Below, in pieces: positions 1 to 9,610 of a stretch of DNA of 64,000 bases. The position numbers and the translations under genes are program-made. Positions within the stretch are counted from its first letter, which is position 1. Every line of letters starts with the position of its first letter. The DNA is from CANLBN01 sp965230205. Lineage in GTDB: Bacteria > Pseudomonadota > Gammaproteobacteria > Pseudomonadales > Cellvibrionaceae. The notes beneath the pieces are model-generated. The model worked only from the letters and a program-made list of their open reading frames with translations. It was not told the DNA's origin and searched no databases. Where the stretch lies: NCBI GenBank assembly GCA_965230205.1, contig OZ245996.1, positions 4,092,001-4,156,000 of the forward strand, written 5' to 3'.

Positions 1-504
1 AATCTTAATTTTTATTTGTCCCTCGTCTCCAACGAACTGAAATCCATTAGTGCTATCACCAATAAAAGCAGGTGATTCACTTTTGTATCCTGCAAAAATA
101 TAATCACCATTCGAATTTCGTGTATTCACAATATTAAATAGTTCATCCAACCGAGCATCAACTTCACTGGCTAATGCAGAATATTCACTAGCTGACAAGC
201 TGGCTGTATTACCTGCTTGTACTGCTAATTCTTCTATACGTTGAAGTAAATTATTTGCACCATTCAGTGTTGACTCTTCAAGCGATAAGTTGTTTTCAGC
301 AATAGTGATATTTTTATTATACTGTTCAACTAGGTTTAAATTATTATTGAGTTGCTGAATGCGTGTCGCAGCAACTGGATCATCAGCTGCCGATAATACT
401 CTCTTACCTGACGACAATTGTTCCTGTGTCTTAACAATGGCTTGATTTGCATCAGCCATGCTATTTCGTGCAAGATTATAAATATGCAGGCTAGAAATTC
501 TCAT
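1..504 (-). CDS. flgL: Flagellar hook-filament junction protein FlgL (3' part outside window)
   Basis: FlgL (HAP3) joins the hook to the filament outside the cell, together with FlgK. Only the first 168 residues are in the window; the reading frame is open at base 1. The N-terminus starts MRISSL and carries the flagellin-like D0/D1 signature SSGKRVLSAADDPVAA at residues 31-46, followed by long heptad-rich helices, as expected for the FlgL/flagellin family. The ATG at 504 has a GGAG ribosome-binding site just upstream (about 510-514). It lies 47 bases downstream of the flgK stop and is evidently the last visible gene of the flgFGHIJKL operon driven from the sigma-54 promoter at 7803-7817. Identity is secure from position and N-terminal motif; length and C-terminus cannot be judged. 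Confidence 0.93.
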   Translation of the reverse strand, partial: MRISSLHIYNLARNSMADANQAIVKTQEQLSSGKRVLSAADDPVAATRIQQLNNNLNLVEQYNKNITIAENNLSLEESTLNGANNLLQRIEELAVQAGNTASLSASEYSALASEVDARLDELFNIVNTRNSNGDYIFAGYKSESPAFIGDSTNGFQFVGDEGQIKIKI

Positions 505-551
505 TACATTCTCCAAATCATGCACTCAGCATAATTCTTAGTTTTTACCTA

Positions 552-3287
552 TTAAAAGCTATTCAATAACCGATCAAATAAATCTCGTGCAACATTAATC
601 ACTTGTGCATTGGCAGAATACAGTTGCTCGAAGCGAATAAGATCAGCAGCTTCTTCATCTAAATTAACACCTGAGACAGAATCACGCAGGCTGATGGTTT
701 GATTAAGTACATCTTCAGCCGCCTCTTTACTTGCACTGGCCGTACTGGTTTTAATGCCCACGGTTTCCAATAAACGATTATAGGAGTCGCCAAATGTCTG
801 ATTAGGTCCACTTGTGGTTGAACCCGCAATAGAGTCCGATCGTTGTAACTCGACCATTGCCAAACCATTACGATTATCTGATGCAGCGTCGGTATTAAAA
901 TCAAGAGTAAACGTATCTCCAGCACTGGCTGCACCAGTAATATTTGCTTGAATACCCCTATAAGAACTGGAAGCAGTAATTGCACCAAAAATAGCACTAG
1001 GTGTGGGGGCTGTTGTCATCGCAATATTACTGGCAAGGTTTACGTCGATACGTCCACCGACTAACACCTCTGTCGCTGTACCTGCACCCACACCGGTCAT
1101 AACCACATCGGCATTCGTTCCATCATTGACTTCAATGACTTCACCAACCGCGGCTTCTAATTGTACTGTTAAGTCATCACCACGAGTCGAGTGTACTTGG
1201 ATATAAAATTCATTAGCTACTGCATCAAAAGCACTGACTGCATAAATTCCTAAGTTTTCTAGATTTGCGTTACTATTAATTTGCTCAGCAAGGTAATCAT
1301 TAAAATCTTCCCCGCTGTTTAGCGCTGGTGATGGCACATCGGCATTAATTACACCTGCGGTGTAACCGACTAAATCTTCACCATTTAAAGTAACCTGCAA
1401 AGGAGCTGTTAATGAAACAGTAAAGTCTCTTAGCTCCAAATAATTAAAAGCAGTTGCACTGACACCATCAATATTGTCCAGTAATCCGGCAGTTGTCCGC
1501 GCACTCGCATCCAATGTGGAAAAAACATTTTGTGAGCTCGTCGCTCCAGTTACTGGATCTGTTGTCGTAAATGTAAATGTTTCTGCAGGATAACCATTCG
1601 CACCTGCACCAGCAGCAACTTCAGTACTCCCACCTGGCAAACCTAAAGAGGCGCCACTACTCACTACCGTAGTTTGTCCATTATCGGTAGCGAATAAACT
1701 ATTTTGTATTCCAGGAACATAAATCTGATTACGAATCGGAGGATTAAGCTGTACCGGGTTAGCTGGATCAGAATTATCCAAAATATCGTAAGATGTTGGC
1801 GTTGTAAATTGGACAATTAATGGGGGAGACATTTGCCCTACTTGATTAGTTAATAAACCAATCGCTGTACCAGAAGCATTGGTTAAACTAAGAACTTCAC
1901 CTGCAGAAATTTCAGCATTACCTAAATTTCCCAAGCTTGTATTAGTTAGTACAGGGCTACCCAATGCAATATCTGAAGCCTGTAGCGGCATTACAGAGAA
2001 ATCTCGTGCACCGTAACGGGTGGGTTGAATTAAAAACTCATCATTACTGCTAAATGTGCCTGATGTTATATCAAATGATAAACCATCAAATGTAATACTT
2101 CCGGGAAAAGCAGGTAAAGTACCTGATGACACTTCTACACTATCATTTAATCGAACAACGCTATAATTATTTGAACCACCAATTGATAACCGATAATTAC
2201 TGGACGTTAATTGTGTTGTATCCGTAATATTTAGATCGACAACCTGGTCATTAGTTTGATTATTGCTACTAGGCGCTATACGCCCTACAGAGGCAGCATC
2301 ACTATTAATATCGAAGAATAAATTTTCTCCAAATGTATTATTTAAGGTAATGCCCTGTTGCTGTAATTCATTGAATTCGTCAGCAAGTACTATTGCAACT
2401 CGGCCTAAATCGTTTAAGGTTGGTTGAATAACAGTTTGTTCAACATCTAACAAACCACCTACTTCTCCACCCGATAAAAGATTAGTGATTGGAGGCGATG
2501 ATTCAGAAATATAAATTTCTGCTTGCAATGGATTAAATTCATTTTCTCTTAAAATTAAATCTGTCGAACTGCTACCAACAATTAAAGGGATTCCATTACC
2601 AACAGAAACATTGACTTGATTACCTTGATCTACAACTTGCACCGAGACAAGTTCCGATAAAGATCGTAGTGCTTCATCTCTTTGATCAAGCAAATCATTA
2701 GGAGGGTTAGATCCCGAGGAACCAATAGCATCGCTAATAGAGCGGTTTAAAGTCGCAATTGTTGATGTTAATCGATTAATACTGCTGACAGCTGTTTCCA
2801 AGCCCTGATTAACACTATCACTAATCGTATTAACACGTTCATATAGCGTATTAAATCTATCAGCTAGATTTTCAGATTCGCTAATCAATAATTGTCGTGA
2901 AGGAGTTGATGTAGGATCATCGGTCACATTTTGTAATGCGGAAAAAAAAGAGTCCAAGCCTTGAGTTAAACCTGTAGACTCATTAGCTAGAATATCATTG
3001 AGCTGTAAAATATGCTCACTATAAGCACTCATTTCATTGTATAAACTGGTATCTTGCCTAACTTGACCAATGACAAACTCATTAACAACGCGCTCTATTC
3101 GAGAGGTATAAGACCCGTTACCTAAATATCCGATGCCTGATGATGTTCCACCTGCTGAGCTAATCTCAGTTGTTTGACGACTATAGCCCTCAGTATTTGC
3201 ATTAGCAATATTATGGCCAGCCGTGCGTAGTGCGTTTTGACTAACACGTAAACCACTAATACTTACACCTAATACATCACTAGCCAT
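552..3287 (-). CDS. flgK: Flagellar hook-associated protein FlgK, oversized (911 aa)
   Basis: FlgK (HAP1) forms the first junction ring between hook and filament. The N-terminus has the rod/hook-family motif NIANANTEGYSRQ at residues 26-38. The C-terminus has the matching helix with SGVNLDEEAADLIRFEQLYSAN, the two ends that pack together in the export channel-proximal D0 domain. The protein is 911 residues against roughly 550-680 in common enterobacterial and pseudomonad FlgK. The extra length is in the central, Gly/Thr/Asn-rich region (about residues 330-800), which would be the surface-exposed D2/D3 part. The gene sits between flgJ (18 bases upstream) and flgL (47 bases downstream). The frame is uninterrupted, so the extra length is not a frameshift artefact. 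Confidence 0.96.
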   Translation of the reverse strand: MASDVLGVSISGLRVSQNALRTAGHNIANANTEGYSRQTTEISSAGGTSSGIGYLGNGSYTSRIERVVNEFVIGQVRQDTSLYNEMSAYSEHILQLNDILANESTGLTQGLDSFFSALQNVTDDPTSTPSRQLLISESENLADRFNTLYERVNTISDSVNQGLETAVSSINRLTSTIATLNRSISDAIGSSGSNPPNDLLDQRDEALRSLSELVSVQVVDQGNQVNVSVGNGIPLIVGSSSTDLILRENEFNPLQAEIYISESSPPITNLLSGGEVGGLLDVEQTVIQPTLNDLGRVAIVLADEFNELQQQGITLNNTFGENLFFDINSDAASVGRIAPSSNNQTNDQVVDLNITDTTQLTSSNYRLSIGGSNNYSVVRLNDSVEVSSGTLPAFPGSITFDGLSFDITSGTFSSNDEFLIQPTRYGARDFSVMPLQASDIALGSPVLTNTSLGNLGNAEISAGEVLSLTNASGTAIGLLTNQVGQMSPPLIVQFTTPTSYDILDNSDPANPVQLNPPIRNQIYVPGIQNSLFATDNGQTTVVSSGASLGLPGGSTEVAAGAGANGYPAETFTFTTTDPVTGATSSQNVFSTLDASARTTAGLLDNIDGVSATAFNYLELRDFTVSLTAPLQVTLNGEDLVGYTAGVINADVPSPALNSGEDFNDYLAEQINSNANLENLGIYAVSAFDAVANEFYIQVHSTRGDDLTVQLEAAVGEVIEVNDGTNADVVMTGVGAGTATEVLVGGRIDVNLASNIAMTTAPTPSAIFGAITASSSYRGIQANITGAASAGDTFTLDFNTDAASDNRNGLAMVELQRSDSIAGSTTSGPNQTFGDSYNRLLETVGIKTSTASASKEAAEDVLNQTISLRDSVSGVNLDEEAADLIRFEQLYSANAQVINVARDLFDRLLNSF

Positions 3288-3305
3288 TGTCGTATCTCTA
3301 ACTCA

Positions 3306-4244
3306 TTAATTTAATAAATAGCGGTCCAGTATGCTGCTGACTTTTTTAGCATACTGTGGATCTGTCGCATAACCTGCATTTTGTAACTCTGCGATAAATG
3401 CATGGCTATCATCAGCAACGGTTAATGCTTTTTGATAACGAGGCTGCTCTAAAAATTGTTGATAATCTTTAAACGATTCCGCAATACTTTCATAGCGCCT
3501 GAAATTTGCAGACTCTTTTGCGGCAACGCCCTCACGGTATTCTATCGTAGGAACATTAACAGAATGCCCTTCCCAGCGGCTGTCTGCTTTAATATTGAAT
3601 AAATTAAATGAATGCTTACCATAACGATCACGAATAGTATGCTCACCCCAACCGGTTTCCAAAGCAGCTTGCGCAACCAATAACCGAGGGTCTACTCCCA
3701 TTTCTTCCGCGACTTTTTTAGCATGTGGCATCATCGCTTGAATGAAGTCCTCGGGGGTTTTTATCGCGTCTAAAGTATGGCCATCCTCTTTCCTTTGCTT
3801 AATCACGCCTAATGGCTCTTTATAAGGATCAGGAAATAATTGCCTCAATGGATCATTCAATTGAAGAGTCACTTCATTTGAATCCCTATCACTTAGTGAT
3901 GTGTTATTCGGAATGTAGCTTTGACTTAGTTGACGATAAAGCGCATCAGCAATACCCATACCCTTACCTTGTGATAAGGATAAACTTAGCTGGTTATCCA
4001 ACATATCTTTATGAAAATTAACTTCAAAACTGTTTAATGGGTTATCTTTTGCAAATACATCATTCGCAGCACGCATGCTTTTCAACATCATCTGCATAAA
4101 CATAGATTCAAACTGTTGTGCAATTTCACGCAATGCTAAATCTTTATCCTCATTCCCCAGCTGTCGAATATTATTCAACTGATTTAAATCCGTATACGAC
4201 TGCTGTGCTTGTATACGATTTGTTTCTGTAGGTAAGTGATTCAT
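3306..4244 (-). CDS. flgJ: FlgJ, rod-capping protein with peptidoglycan hydrolase domain
   Basis: FlgJ caps the growing rod in the periplasm and cuts peptidoglycan so that the rod can pass. The 312-residue protein has the two-domain form typical of gammaproteobacteria. An N-terminal rod-binding domain (about residues 35-105, with QQFESMFMQMMLKSMR) is followed by a C-terminal glucosaminidase/muramidase domain (about 160-312). The latter contains LLVAQAALETGWGEH, whose Glu in the ETGWG segment (near residue 196) is the expected catalytic acid, and the conserved SFNLFNIKA and YATDPQYAKKV segments. It lies 49 bases after flgI and 18 before flgK in the same operon. Confidence 0.96.
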   Translation of the reverse strand: MNHLPTETNRIQAQQSYTDLNQLNNIRQLGNEDKDLALREIAQQFESMFMQMMLKSMRAANDVFAKDNPLNSFEVNFHKDMLDNQLSLSLSQGKGMGIADALYRQLSQSYIPNNTSLSDRDSNEVTLQLNDPLRQLFPDPYKEPLGVIKQRKEDGHTLDAIKTPEDFIQAMMPHAKKVAEEMGVDPRLLVAQAALETGWGEHTIRDRYGKHSFNLFNIKADSRWEGHSVNVPTIEYREGVAAKESANFRRYESIAESFKDYQQFLEQPRYQKALTVADDSHAFIAELQNAGYATDPQYAKKVSSILDRYLLN

Positions 4245-4293
4245 TCTTTATTGCCTAATTTATTTCAACCTAGCTTCTTATATAAATAGCCTT

Positions 4294-5397
4294 TTATATA
4301 ACAACCAATTCTGCTTTTAAGGCACCGGCTTGTTTCAGCGCTTCCAGTATTGCCATTAAATCACCAGGAGCGGCACCAACATCATTAACAGCGCGAACCA
4401 GTTCATCCAAAGTTGGCCCAGGGGAAAATCTAAACATAGGGTTTATTTGCTGTTCTGCACCGACATTACTGCTGGGCAAAACAACGGTAGTGCCACTTGC
4501 CAATGCTTCGGGTTGGCTCACTTCAACATCTTCAGAAACGGTAACGGTTAAACTACCGTGTGTAACGGCAACTGGAGCAACTCGAACATGATTACCAACA
4601 ACAATGGTGCCTGTGCGCGAGTTAATAACAACTCTAGCTGCCTCTTCACCTGGGCGAACTTCAAGATTTTCCAGTAAAGAAATAAAATCAACTCGTTGTG
4701 ATGGATCTTTTGGCCCATTCACTTGTATAGACATAGCATCAGTTGCACGTGCGACATTGGGTCCCAATAAATCATTAATGCTATCTGCAACACGTTTGGC
4801 GCTGGTAAAATCCGCTCTATGAAGGTTAAAAACAATGGGCTGTCCAGAAGCAAATGCTGTTGGTATGGCACGTTCAACAGAGGCACCATTGGGAATACGA
4901 CCAACACTGGGAACATTAATCGTTAATCTAGAACCATCAGCCCCTTCAACGCCTAAGCCTCCAACCACTAAATTACCTTGACCCAATGCATAAACATTAC
5001 CGTCTACACCTTTTAATGGTGTCATTAACAAGGTTCCACCACGCAAACTTTTCGCATTGGCAATTGAAGACACTGTAATATCGATTTGTTGTCCGGGCTT
5101 CGCAAAAGCAGGGAGTTCCGCATGAACGGCAACAGCTGCAACATTTTTCAGCTGTAAACGCGCACCTTCAGGTATCGCAATACCGAACTGCTTTATCATG
5201 TTCAAAAAAGATTCTGTCGTAAAAGGCGCCTGATTTGTTTGATCACCGCTACCGTCTAAACCCACAACCAAGCCATACCCTACTAGTGGGTTACTGCGAA
5301 CACCGGAAATGCTGGTAATATCTTTAATGCGTTCAGCATAAGTGTTAAGTGAGATAAAAATCAGAATAAAAAAAGCAAAGCCGTATTTTGTAAACAT
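4294..5397 (-). CDS. flgI: Flagellar P-ring protein FlgI
   Basis: FlgI assembles the P ring, the bushing around the rod in the peptidoglycan layer. The ATG at 5397 is chosen because it follows a GGAAG ribosome-binding site by five bases and opens a clean Sec signal peptide (MFTKYGFAFFILIFISLNTYA). The frame also extends four codons upstream to a TTG, which would overlap the ribosome-binding site. The mature part starts ERIKDITSISGVRSNPLVGYGLVVGLDGSGD (family hallmark, given here in pieces ERIKDI, GVRSNPL, GYGLVVGL). It ends with DLMAILEALKQAGAL, typical of FlgI. Its 367 residues match the family. It is 22 bases after flgH. Confidence 0.96.
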   Translation of the reverse strand: MFTKYGFAFFILIFISLNTYAERIKDITSISGVRSNPLVGYGLVVGLDGSGDQTNQAPFTTESFLNMIKQFGIAIPEGARLQLKNVAAVAVHAELPAFAKPGQQIDITVSSIANAKSLRGGTLLMTPLKGVDGNVYALGQGNLVVGGLGVEGADGSRLTINVPSVGRIPNGASVERAIPTAFASGQPIVFNLHRADFTSAKRVADSINDLLGPNVARATDAMSIQVNGPKDPSQRVDFISLLENLEVRPGEEAARVVINSRTGTIVVGNHVRVAPVAVTHGSLTVTVSEDVEVSQPEALASGTTVVLPSSNVGAEQQINPMFRFSPGPTLDELVRAVNDVGAAPGDLMAILEALKQAGALKAELVVI

Positions 5398-5419
5398 AGT
5401 GACTTCCAAAAGACTATTG

Positions 5420-6127
5420 TTAAAAAGGCCAGTAAGGACTGTTAAAGAAGCGGCTTAACCAGCCCATTTGTTGTGAGCTCGCCAGCTCTCCTGTACCGCT
5501 ATATGCAATACGAGCATTCGCTAATTTTGTTGAAGACACCATATTGCTTAAAGTGATATCTGCAGGTCTTAGCATGCCGCTGATACGAATATATTCATCA
5601 CCACGATTAAGTGTCATCCATTTTTCACCCTTCACCATCAAGTTACCATTAGGCATGACATCTGTAATTGTGACGCTAATATTGCCTTGTAATCGGTTGC
5701 TTTGATCTGCACTGGCATCACCGGCAAATTCTCGCGATTGAGCAACAGAAGTTGGCAACGTGACTTCGCCTATAAGAGGCAATTTTTTAGTTAAGTCTTT
5801 ACCTAATATTGTGCCGGCGCCGTTCTCTAATAGAGAATGGTCTGTCTCCTTATCAACCGCAACAGCACTGGACTTCGAAGATACTGTTCTTTCATCCAAA
5901 ACAATCGTAATAATATCTCCTACTCGGTGACTGTTTGTATTGCCAAATAAAGACATACCATACCCTGCCACATATAAACTCCCCTCTTCGGGTTTCGGTT
6001 TAGATGCAGAAGGTGCAATCACTGGAGCAAAGCTTGGGTCATCTGGTTTTACTGGTATTCCTCCCCCGCAAGCGGAAAGGAATACAGCTGAAGTGACTAT
6101 TGATATTGCTTTTAAGAAATAACTCAT
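5420..6127 (-). CDS. flgH: Flagellar L-ring lipoprotein FlgH
   Basis: FlgH forms the L ring in the outer membrane around the rod. The 235-residue precursor has a lipoprotein signal peptide ending in the lipobox LSAC with the acylated Cys at residue 20, followed by GGG and a Pro-rich linker. The core carries the family segments GDIITIVLDE and NLMVKGEKWMTLN and ends in WLSRFFNSPYWPF, all typical of FlgH. It lies 14 bases after flgG and 22 before flgI, within the flgF-L operon. Confidence 0.95.
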   Translation of the reverse strand: MSYFLKAISIVTSAVFLSACGGGIPVKPDDPSFAPVIAPSASKPKPEEGSLYVAGYGMSLFGNTNSHRVGDIITIVLDERTVSSKSSAVAVDKETDHSLLENGAGTILGKDLTKKLPLIGEVTLPTSVAQSREFAGDASADQSNRLQGNISVTITDVMPNGNLMVKGEKWMTLNRGDEYIRISGMLRPADITLSNMVSSTKLANARIAYSGTGELASSQQMGWLSRFFNSPYWPF

Positions 6128-6141
6128 TGCCTTAACTCAAT

Positions 6142-6927
6142 TTATAAATTTTGTGAAATAAATTGCAACATTTGATCAGCAGTCGATACTACTTTTGAAT
6201 TCATTTCATAAGCACGTTGAGTCGTAATCATATTGACCATCTCTTCTACCACATCAACATTTGAGTTTTCCAGCGAACCTTGAATAATCTCACCTAAACC
6301 ATTAAGACCAGGTGTGCCAGTCTGTGCATCACCGCTGGATGCTGTGGCTATAAATAAATTGCCACCTAAGGATTGCAAACCTGCAGGATTAACAAAATCA
6401 GCCAACTGGATATCACCCAATTGTTGTGGAGCAGCTTGGCCAAACACATTAGCAGAGACAACGCCATCCGTACTGATCGTGATATTGCTCGCATTTTCAG
6501 GAATGGTAATATTCGGTTGAAACAAATAACCATTAGCATTGACGATATCGCCATTATTATTTAAGTGAAATTCACCATTGCGTGTATAAGCCGTTTCACC
6601 ATTGGGTAGCTGGATTTGAAAAAAACCACGATTGCTAATGGCCATATCAAGCCCTTGTTCCGTTACTTGTAAACTACCACCTGTAAATTGCTTTTGAGTC
6701 GCAACGACTCGTACGCCTGTACCGACCTGTAGGCCTGAAGGTAGTTGAGTATCTTGAGATGATTGTCCACCTGGCTGGCGCTGAATTTGATAAAGCAAAT
6801 CTTCAAAGTTAACATGATCTCGTTTGTAACCCACTGTCGCGGCATTCGATAGATTATTAGAAATCGTAGCCAATTTGACATCTTGAGCGGCCAAACCGGT
6901 TTTACTAATATAGAGTGCTGCGTGCAT
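6142..6927 (-). CDS. flgG: Flagellar distal rod protein FlgG
   Basis: FlgG builds the distal rod. The 261-residue protein has the axial-family N-terminal motif ISNNLSNAATVGYKRD (about residues 22-37) directly followed by VNFEDLLYQ, and the C-terminal motif LENSNVDVVEEMVNMITTQRAYEMNSK, both standard for FlgG. Its length matches the usual 260-262 residues. It is 75 bases downstream of flgF and 14 upstream of flgH. Confidence 0.96.
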   Translation of the reverse strand: MHAALYISKTGLAAQDVKLATISNNLSNAATVGYKRDHVNFEDLLYQIQRQPGGQSSQDTQLPSGLQVGTGVRVVATQKQFTGGSLQVTEQGLDMAISNRGFFQIQLPNGETAYTRNGEFHLNNNGDIVNANGYLFQPNITIPENASNITISTDGVVSANVFGQAAPQQLGDIQLADFVNPAGLQSLGGNLFIATASSGDAQTGTPGLNGLGEIIQGSLENSNVDVVEEMVNMITTQRAYEMNSKVVSTADQMLQFISQNL

Positions 6928-7002
6928 AATAATTCTCTCTTTTCTTTATTAATTTGGAAAACATCCTTATTTTTCTAAATAGATTAGTAATCCAATCACT
7001 GC

Positions 7003-7752
7003 CTAACCATTACTCTGCAATAATCGCGCCGATGCTTCGGAGTTTTGTTGGGCTGTCTGCATAAGCTTTACTGACATTTCATATTGGCGAGATAGTGTCA
7101 GTACTCTCATTAATTCTTCCATTGGATTAACATTGCTTCCCTCAAGAAAACCCGAGCTAATGGTGACATTAGGGTCTGCAAAAATTTCATCTTCCTGATT
7201 TTTAGCGTACATTAGGCCATCACTTTTCTTTTGTAAGTCTTCTACAGCTGGGTCAACCAATTTAATTCGTTCAACTTCCGTCAATGCATCTGGTGGTGCA
7301 CCTTTGAGTACAATACTAATAATTCCATCGGCACCAATTTCTATTTTTTGAAACTCTGGAATAGCAATAGGCCCGGCATTGCCCATCACCGGCAAACCAT
7401 TGCCTGTACGTAATATGCCTGCATTATCAATTGTTAAGTTGCCGACTCGCGTATAAGCCTCTTGCTCATCAGCACCTTGCACAGCAATAAAACCGTCGCC
7501 TTCAACAGCAATATCCATATCACGTCCTGTTTGAATCATAGGTCCGGGGGCAAAATTTATCGCAGGACTCTCAGCTAATGCATAAGCGCGGCTTGCATGG
7601 CCATCACCATAGTAAACTCCCATACTTCTTGCCTGCTCAAAGTCAGCACGAAAACCCGTGGTATTAGCATTAGCCAAATTGTTAGCCCTGACAGACTGCC
7701 CAATCATATTGTTTTTAGCCGCTGACATAGCGATGTAAAGTGCTTTATCCAT
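7003..7752 (-). CDS. flgF: Flagellar proximal rod protein FlgF
   Basis: FlgF is a proximal rod component that joins FlgG. The 249-residue protein opens MDKALYIAMSAAKNNM, has the axial motif NNLANANTTGFRAD (about 24-37), and ends with GSNVNPMEELMRVLTLSRQYEMSVK, all characteristic of FlgF. It is the first gene after the intergenic space holding the flgE terminator and a near-perfect sigma-54 promoter (7803-7817). It therefore starts the flgF-G-H-I-J-K-L transcription unit, as in Pseudomonas. Confidence 0.96.
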   Translation of the reverse strand: MDKALYIAMSAAKNNMIGQSVRANNLANANTTGFRADFEQARSMGVYYGDGHASRAYALAESPAINFAPGPMIQTGRDMDIAVEGDGFIAVQGADEQEAYTRVGNLTIDNAGILRTGNGLPVMGNAGPIAIPEFQKIEIGADGIISIVLKGAPPDALTEVERIKLVDPAVEDLQKKSDGLMYAKNQEDEIFADPNVTISSGFLEGSNVNPMEELMRVLTLSRQYEMSVKLMQTAQQNSEASARLLQSNG

Positions 7753-7802
7753 AGTTACAACCTGCTGTTTTTTTGGCTTAGCCAGTAATCATATGGAAAA
7801 TT

Positions 7803-7817
7803 GCAAGAAGAGTGCCA
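7803..7817 (-). promoter_or_regulatory. Sigma-54 (RpoN) promoter of the flgF operon
   Basis: On the minus strand the bases read TGGCACTCTTCTTGC, an exact TGGCAC-N5-TTGC match to the -24/-12 consensus. The predicted start is near 7791, about 40 bases before the flgF ATG at 7752. The site falls between the flgE terminator hairpin and flgF. Confidence 0.9.
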
Positions 7818-7875
7818 AATTTCAATAAACAAAAATAAACGTATATAAGAAAAGAAAATAGAAAGGGTTATTTAA

Positions 7876-7923
7876 TAAAAAGCCACGGGTGATATAGAAC
7901 TGAAGCAATATATCACTGCGGCT
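7876..7923 (-). terminator. Rho-independent terminator of flgBCDE
   Basis: An imperfect 15-16 bp inverted repeat (7909-7923 with 7881-7896, loop about 12) lies just after the flgE stop. On the minus strand it is followed by a run of T (complement of aaaaa at 7877-7881). It separates flgBCDE from flgF-L. Confidence 0.7.
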
Positions 7924-7946
7924 TTATAAATTTTACAAAAAGTTGA

Positions 7947-9557
7947 TTAACGTAAATTGATAATAGTTTGTGTGGTTTGATCAGCAGTTTCAATGGTTTT
8001 TGCGCTGGCCTGAAAATTACGTTGAGCAATAATTAGGTTAACAAGCTGCTCAGATAAGTCGACATTAGAATCTTCTAAAGCACCAGACTGAATTAAGCCT
8101 AATGACGCAGCACCAGGCGCATTAATAACCGGCTCACCAGACTCAGATGTTTCTGCCCATGAGGTATCGCCTAATGCTTGTAAGCCTTGAGTGTTTGGGA
8201 AGTCAGCTAAAATTATTTGCGCTAACACCCTATTTTGCCCATTGGTATAACGCGCAAAGATTCTGCCATCATCATCAATATTAATCCCGGCTAAACGACC
8301 TGTTGAGGTACCATCCTGATTTAGAGAGCGCACTTCAAAATCAGCGCCTACTTGAGTACTACCAGCCATAGAAACATTAAACACAACTGGAGTCGCTGCC
8401 GCTGGGGTAGCACCAGTCACCGTGCCACTCGAGTCGACGGGAATCCAGTTATCAATGGTAATATCCCCTGTACCAACCAATGTACCACTTGGAGAAAAAG
8501 AGACTTGATGCACAGATAAAACGGCTGTATTCGCAGCAGTTTGAGAGTTGGTTGTATCTGCAGATGGCCCACCCACATTACGTCCATCAACTTGAACAAC
8601 CATGCGCCAATCATTGGGCGTATTAATTGCTGCATTGCCTGGATCATAAGGCTGCTTAATAAAATACTGCTGCATGGTATGTGGGTTACCCTGATTATCA
8701 TAGACGGTTGTAGACGTCGCATGATTATAAGTTGTGGGGTCTGCTGGATCGAAACCAATATTGGATGTTAATGCGGTTGTTGTCGTATTTGTAAGATCAC
8801 TACCTGCTGTATTCGTCGTTAAAGTATAACCTTCTGCCAAAATAACTTCGACACCAGTACCAGCACCATCCAAACTAGCTTCAACTCCGGTCGCAGCAAT
8901 CAATGCATCACGAATTGTTGTTGCTGTATCGGCCCCAGCAGTACCAAGGGTAATTGTATCAACAGCGCCTTCAGGGCTTGTCACAGTAATTGTATCAACA
9001 CCTGCGGCTTCTATCGCTGCAACGCCAGCTGCATCTATCGTAAACGCTGTCTGCGGCACCGGCTCTCTGGAATCCAGGTTGTATTCTATTTCTACAGCTG
9101 AAGTCACTTGTGGCGGTAAATTACTGGTCGATATTTGGATATCAGCCTGTGTGTTACCTATATTGCCGTTACCATCGGCAAGGAAGCCTTGTAGGCGAGC
9201 ATTCGTATTATTCACTGCGAAACCGTCTTGGTCTAAACCAAAAGTACCAGCACGTGTATACATTTGTTCACCATTTAAGTTGGTAACAAAAAAACCGCTG
9301 CCGCTAATTGCCAAATCTAAAACATTTTCTGTAAATGAAATATTTCCCTGGCCAAACTGTTGGGCAATGTCTTGCACTCGAACACCACTACCAACTTGAT
9401 TTAAACCGGCCCCTAATACCGAGGTTGAATAAACATCACCAAACTCTGCACGAGATTCCTTAAAGCCGGTTGTCGAAGCATTAGCAATATTATTGCCCGT
9501 TAAACGAAGATCATCATTAGCTGCACGGATGCCACTGAGTGCGGTATTAAAAGGCAT
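7947..9557 (-). CDS. flgE: Flagellar hook protein FlgE
   Basis: FlgE polymerises into the flagellar hook. The 536-residue protein begins MPFNTALSGIRAANDDLRLTGNNIANASTTGFKESRAEF in the family pattern (key part NNIANASTTGFKESR at about 22-36). It ends with LEDSNVDLSEQLVNLIIAQRNFQASAKTIETAD, the C-terminal D0 helix typical of FlgE. The length is between the enterobacterial (about 400) and the longer forms, with extra Ala/Thr-rich sequence in the middle (about 180-265). It closes the flgBCDE unit and is followed by a terminator hairpin at 7876-7923. Confidence 0.95.
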   Translation of the reverse strand: MPFNTALSGIRAANDDLRLTGNNIANASTTGFKESRAEFGDVYSTSVLGAGLNQVGSGVRVQDIAQQFGQGNISFTENVLDLAISGSGFFVTNLNGEQMYTRAGTFGLDQDGFAVNNTNARLQGFLADGNGNIGNTQADIQISTSNLPPQVTSAVEIEYNLDSREPVPQTAFTIDAAGVAAIEAAGVDTITVTSPEGAVDTITLGTAGADTATTIRDALIAATGVEASLDGAGTGVEVILAEGYTLTTNTAGSDLTNTTTTALTSNIGFDPADPTTYNHATSTTVYDNQGNPHTMQQYFIKQPYDPGNAAINTPNDWRMVVQVDGRNVGGPSADTTNSQTAANTAVLSVHQVSFSPSGTLVGTGDITIDNWIPVDSSGTVTGATPAAATPVVFNVSMAGSTQVGADFEVRSLNQDGTSTGRLAGINIDDDGRIFARYTNGQNRVLAQIILADFPNTQGLQALGDTSWAETSESGEPVINAPGAASLGLIQSGALEDSNVDLSEQLVNLIIAQRNFQASAKTIETADQTTQTIINLR

Positions 9558-9610
9558 AATATTCTCCTACAATTACTACAAAAAATTCATGAAATTCTAT
9601 AAAAATGGAA

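Noticed and set aside
1003..1206. Plus-strand frame inside flgK
   Set aside because: It lies wholly inside the flgK coding sequence on the opposite strand, without a ribosome-binding site or recognisable product.
552..3287. FlgK as a frameshift or gene fusion artefact
   Set aside because: The frame is continuous, both ends are canonical and the middle is of ordinary composition for surface domains.
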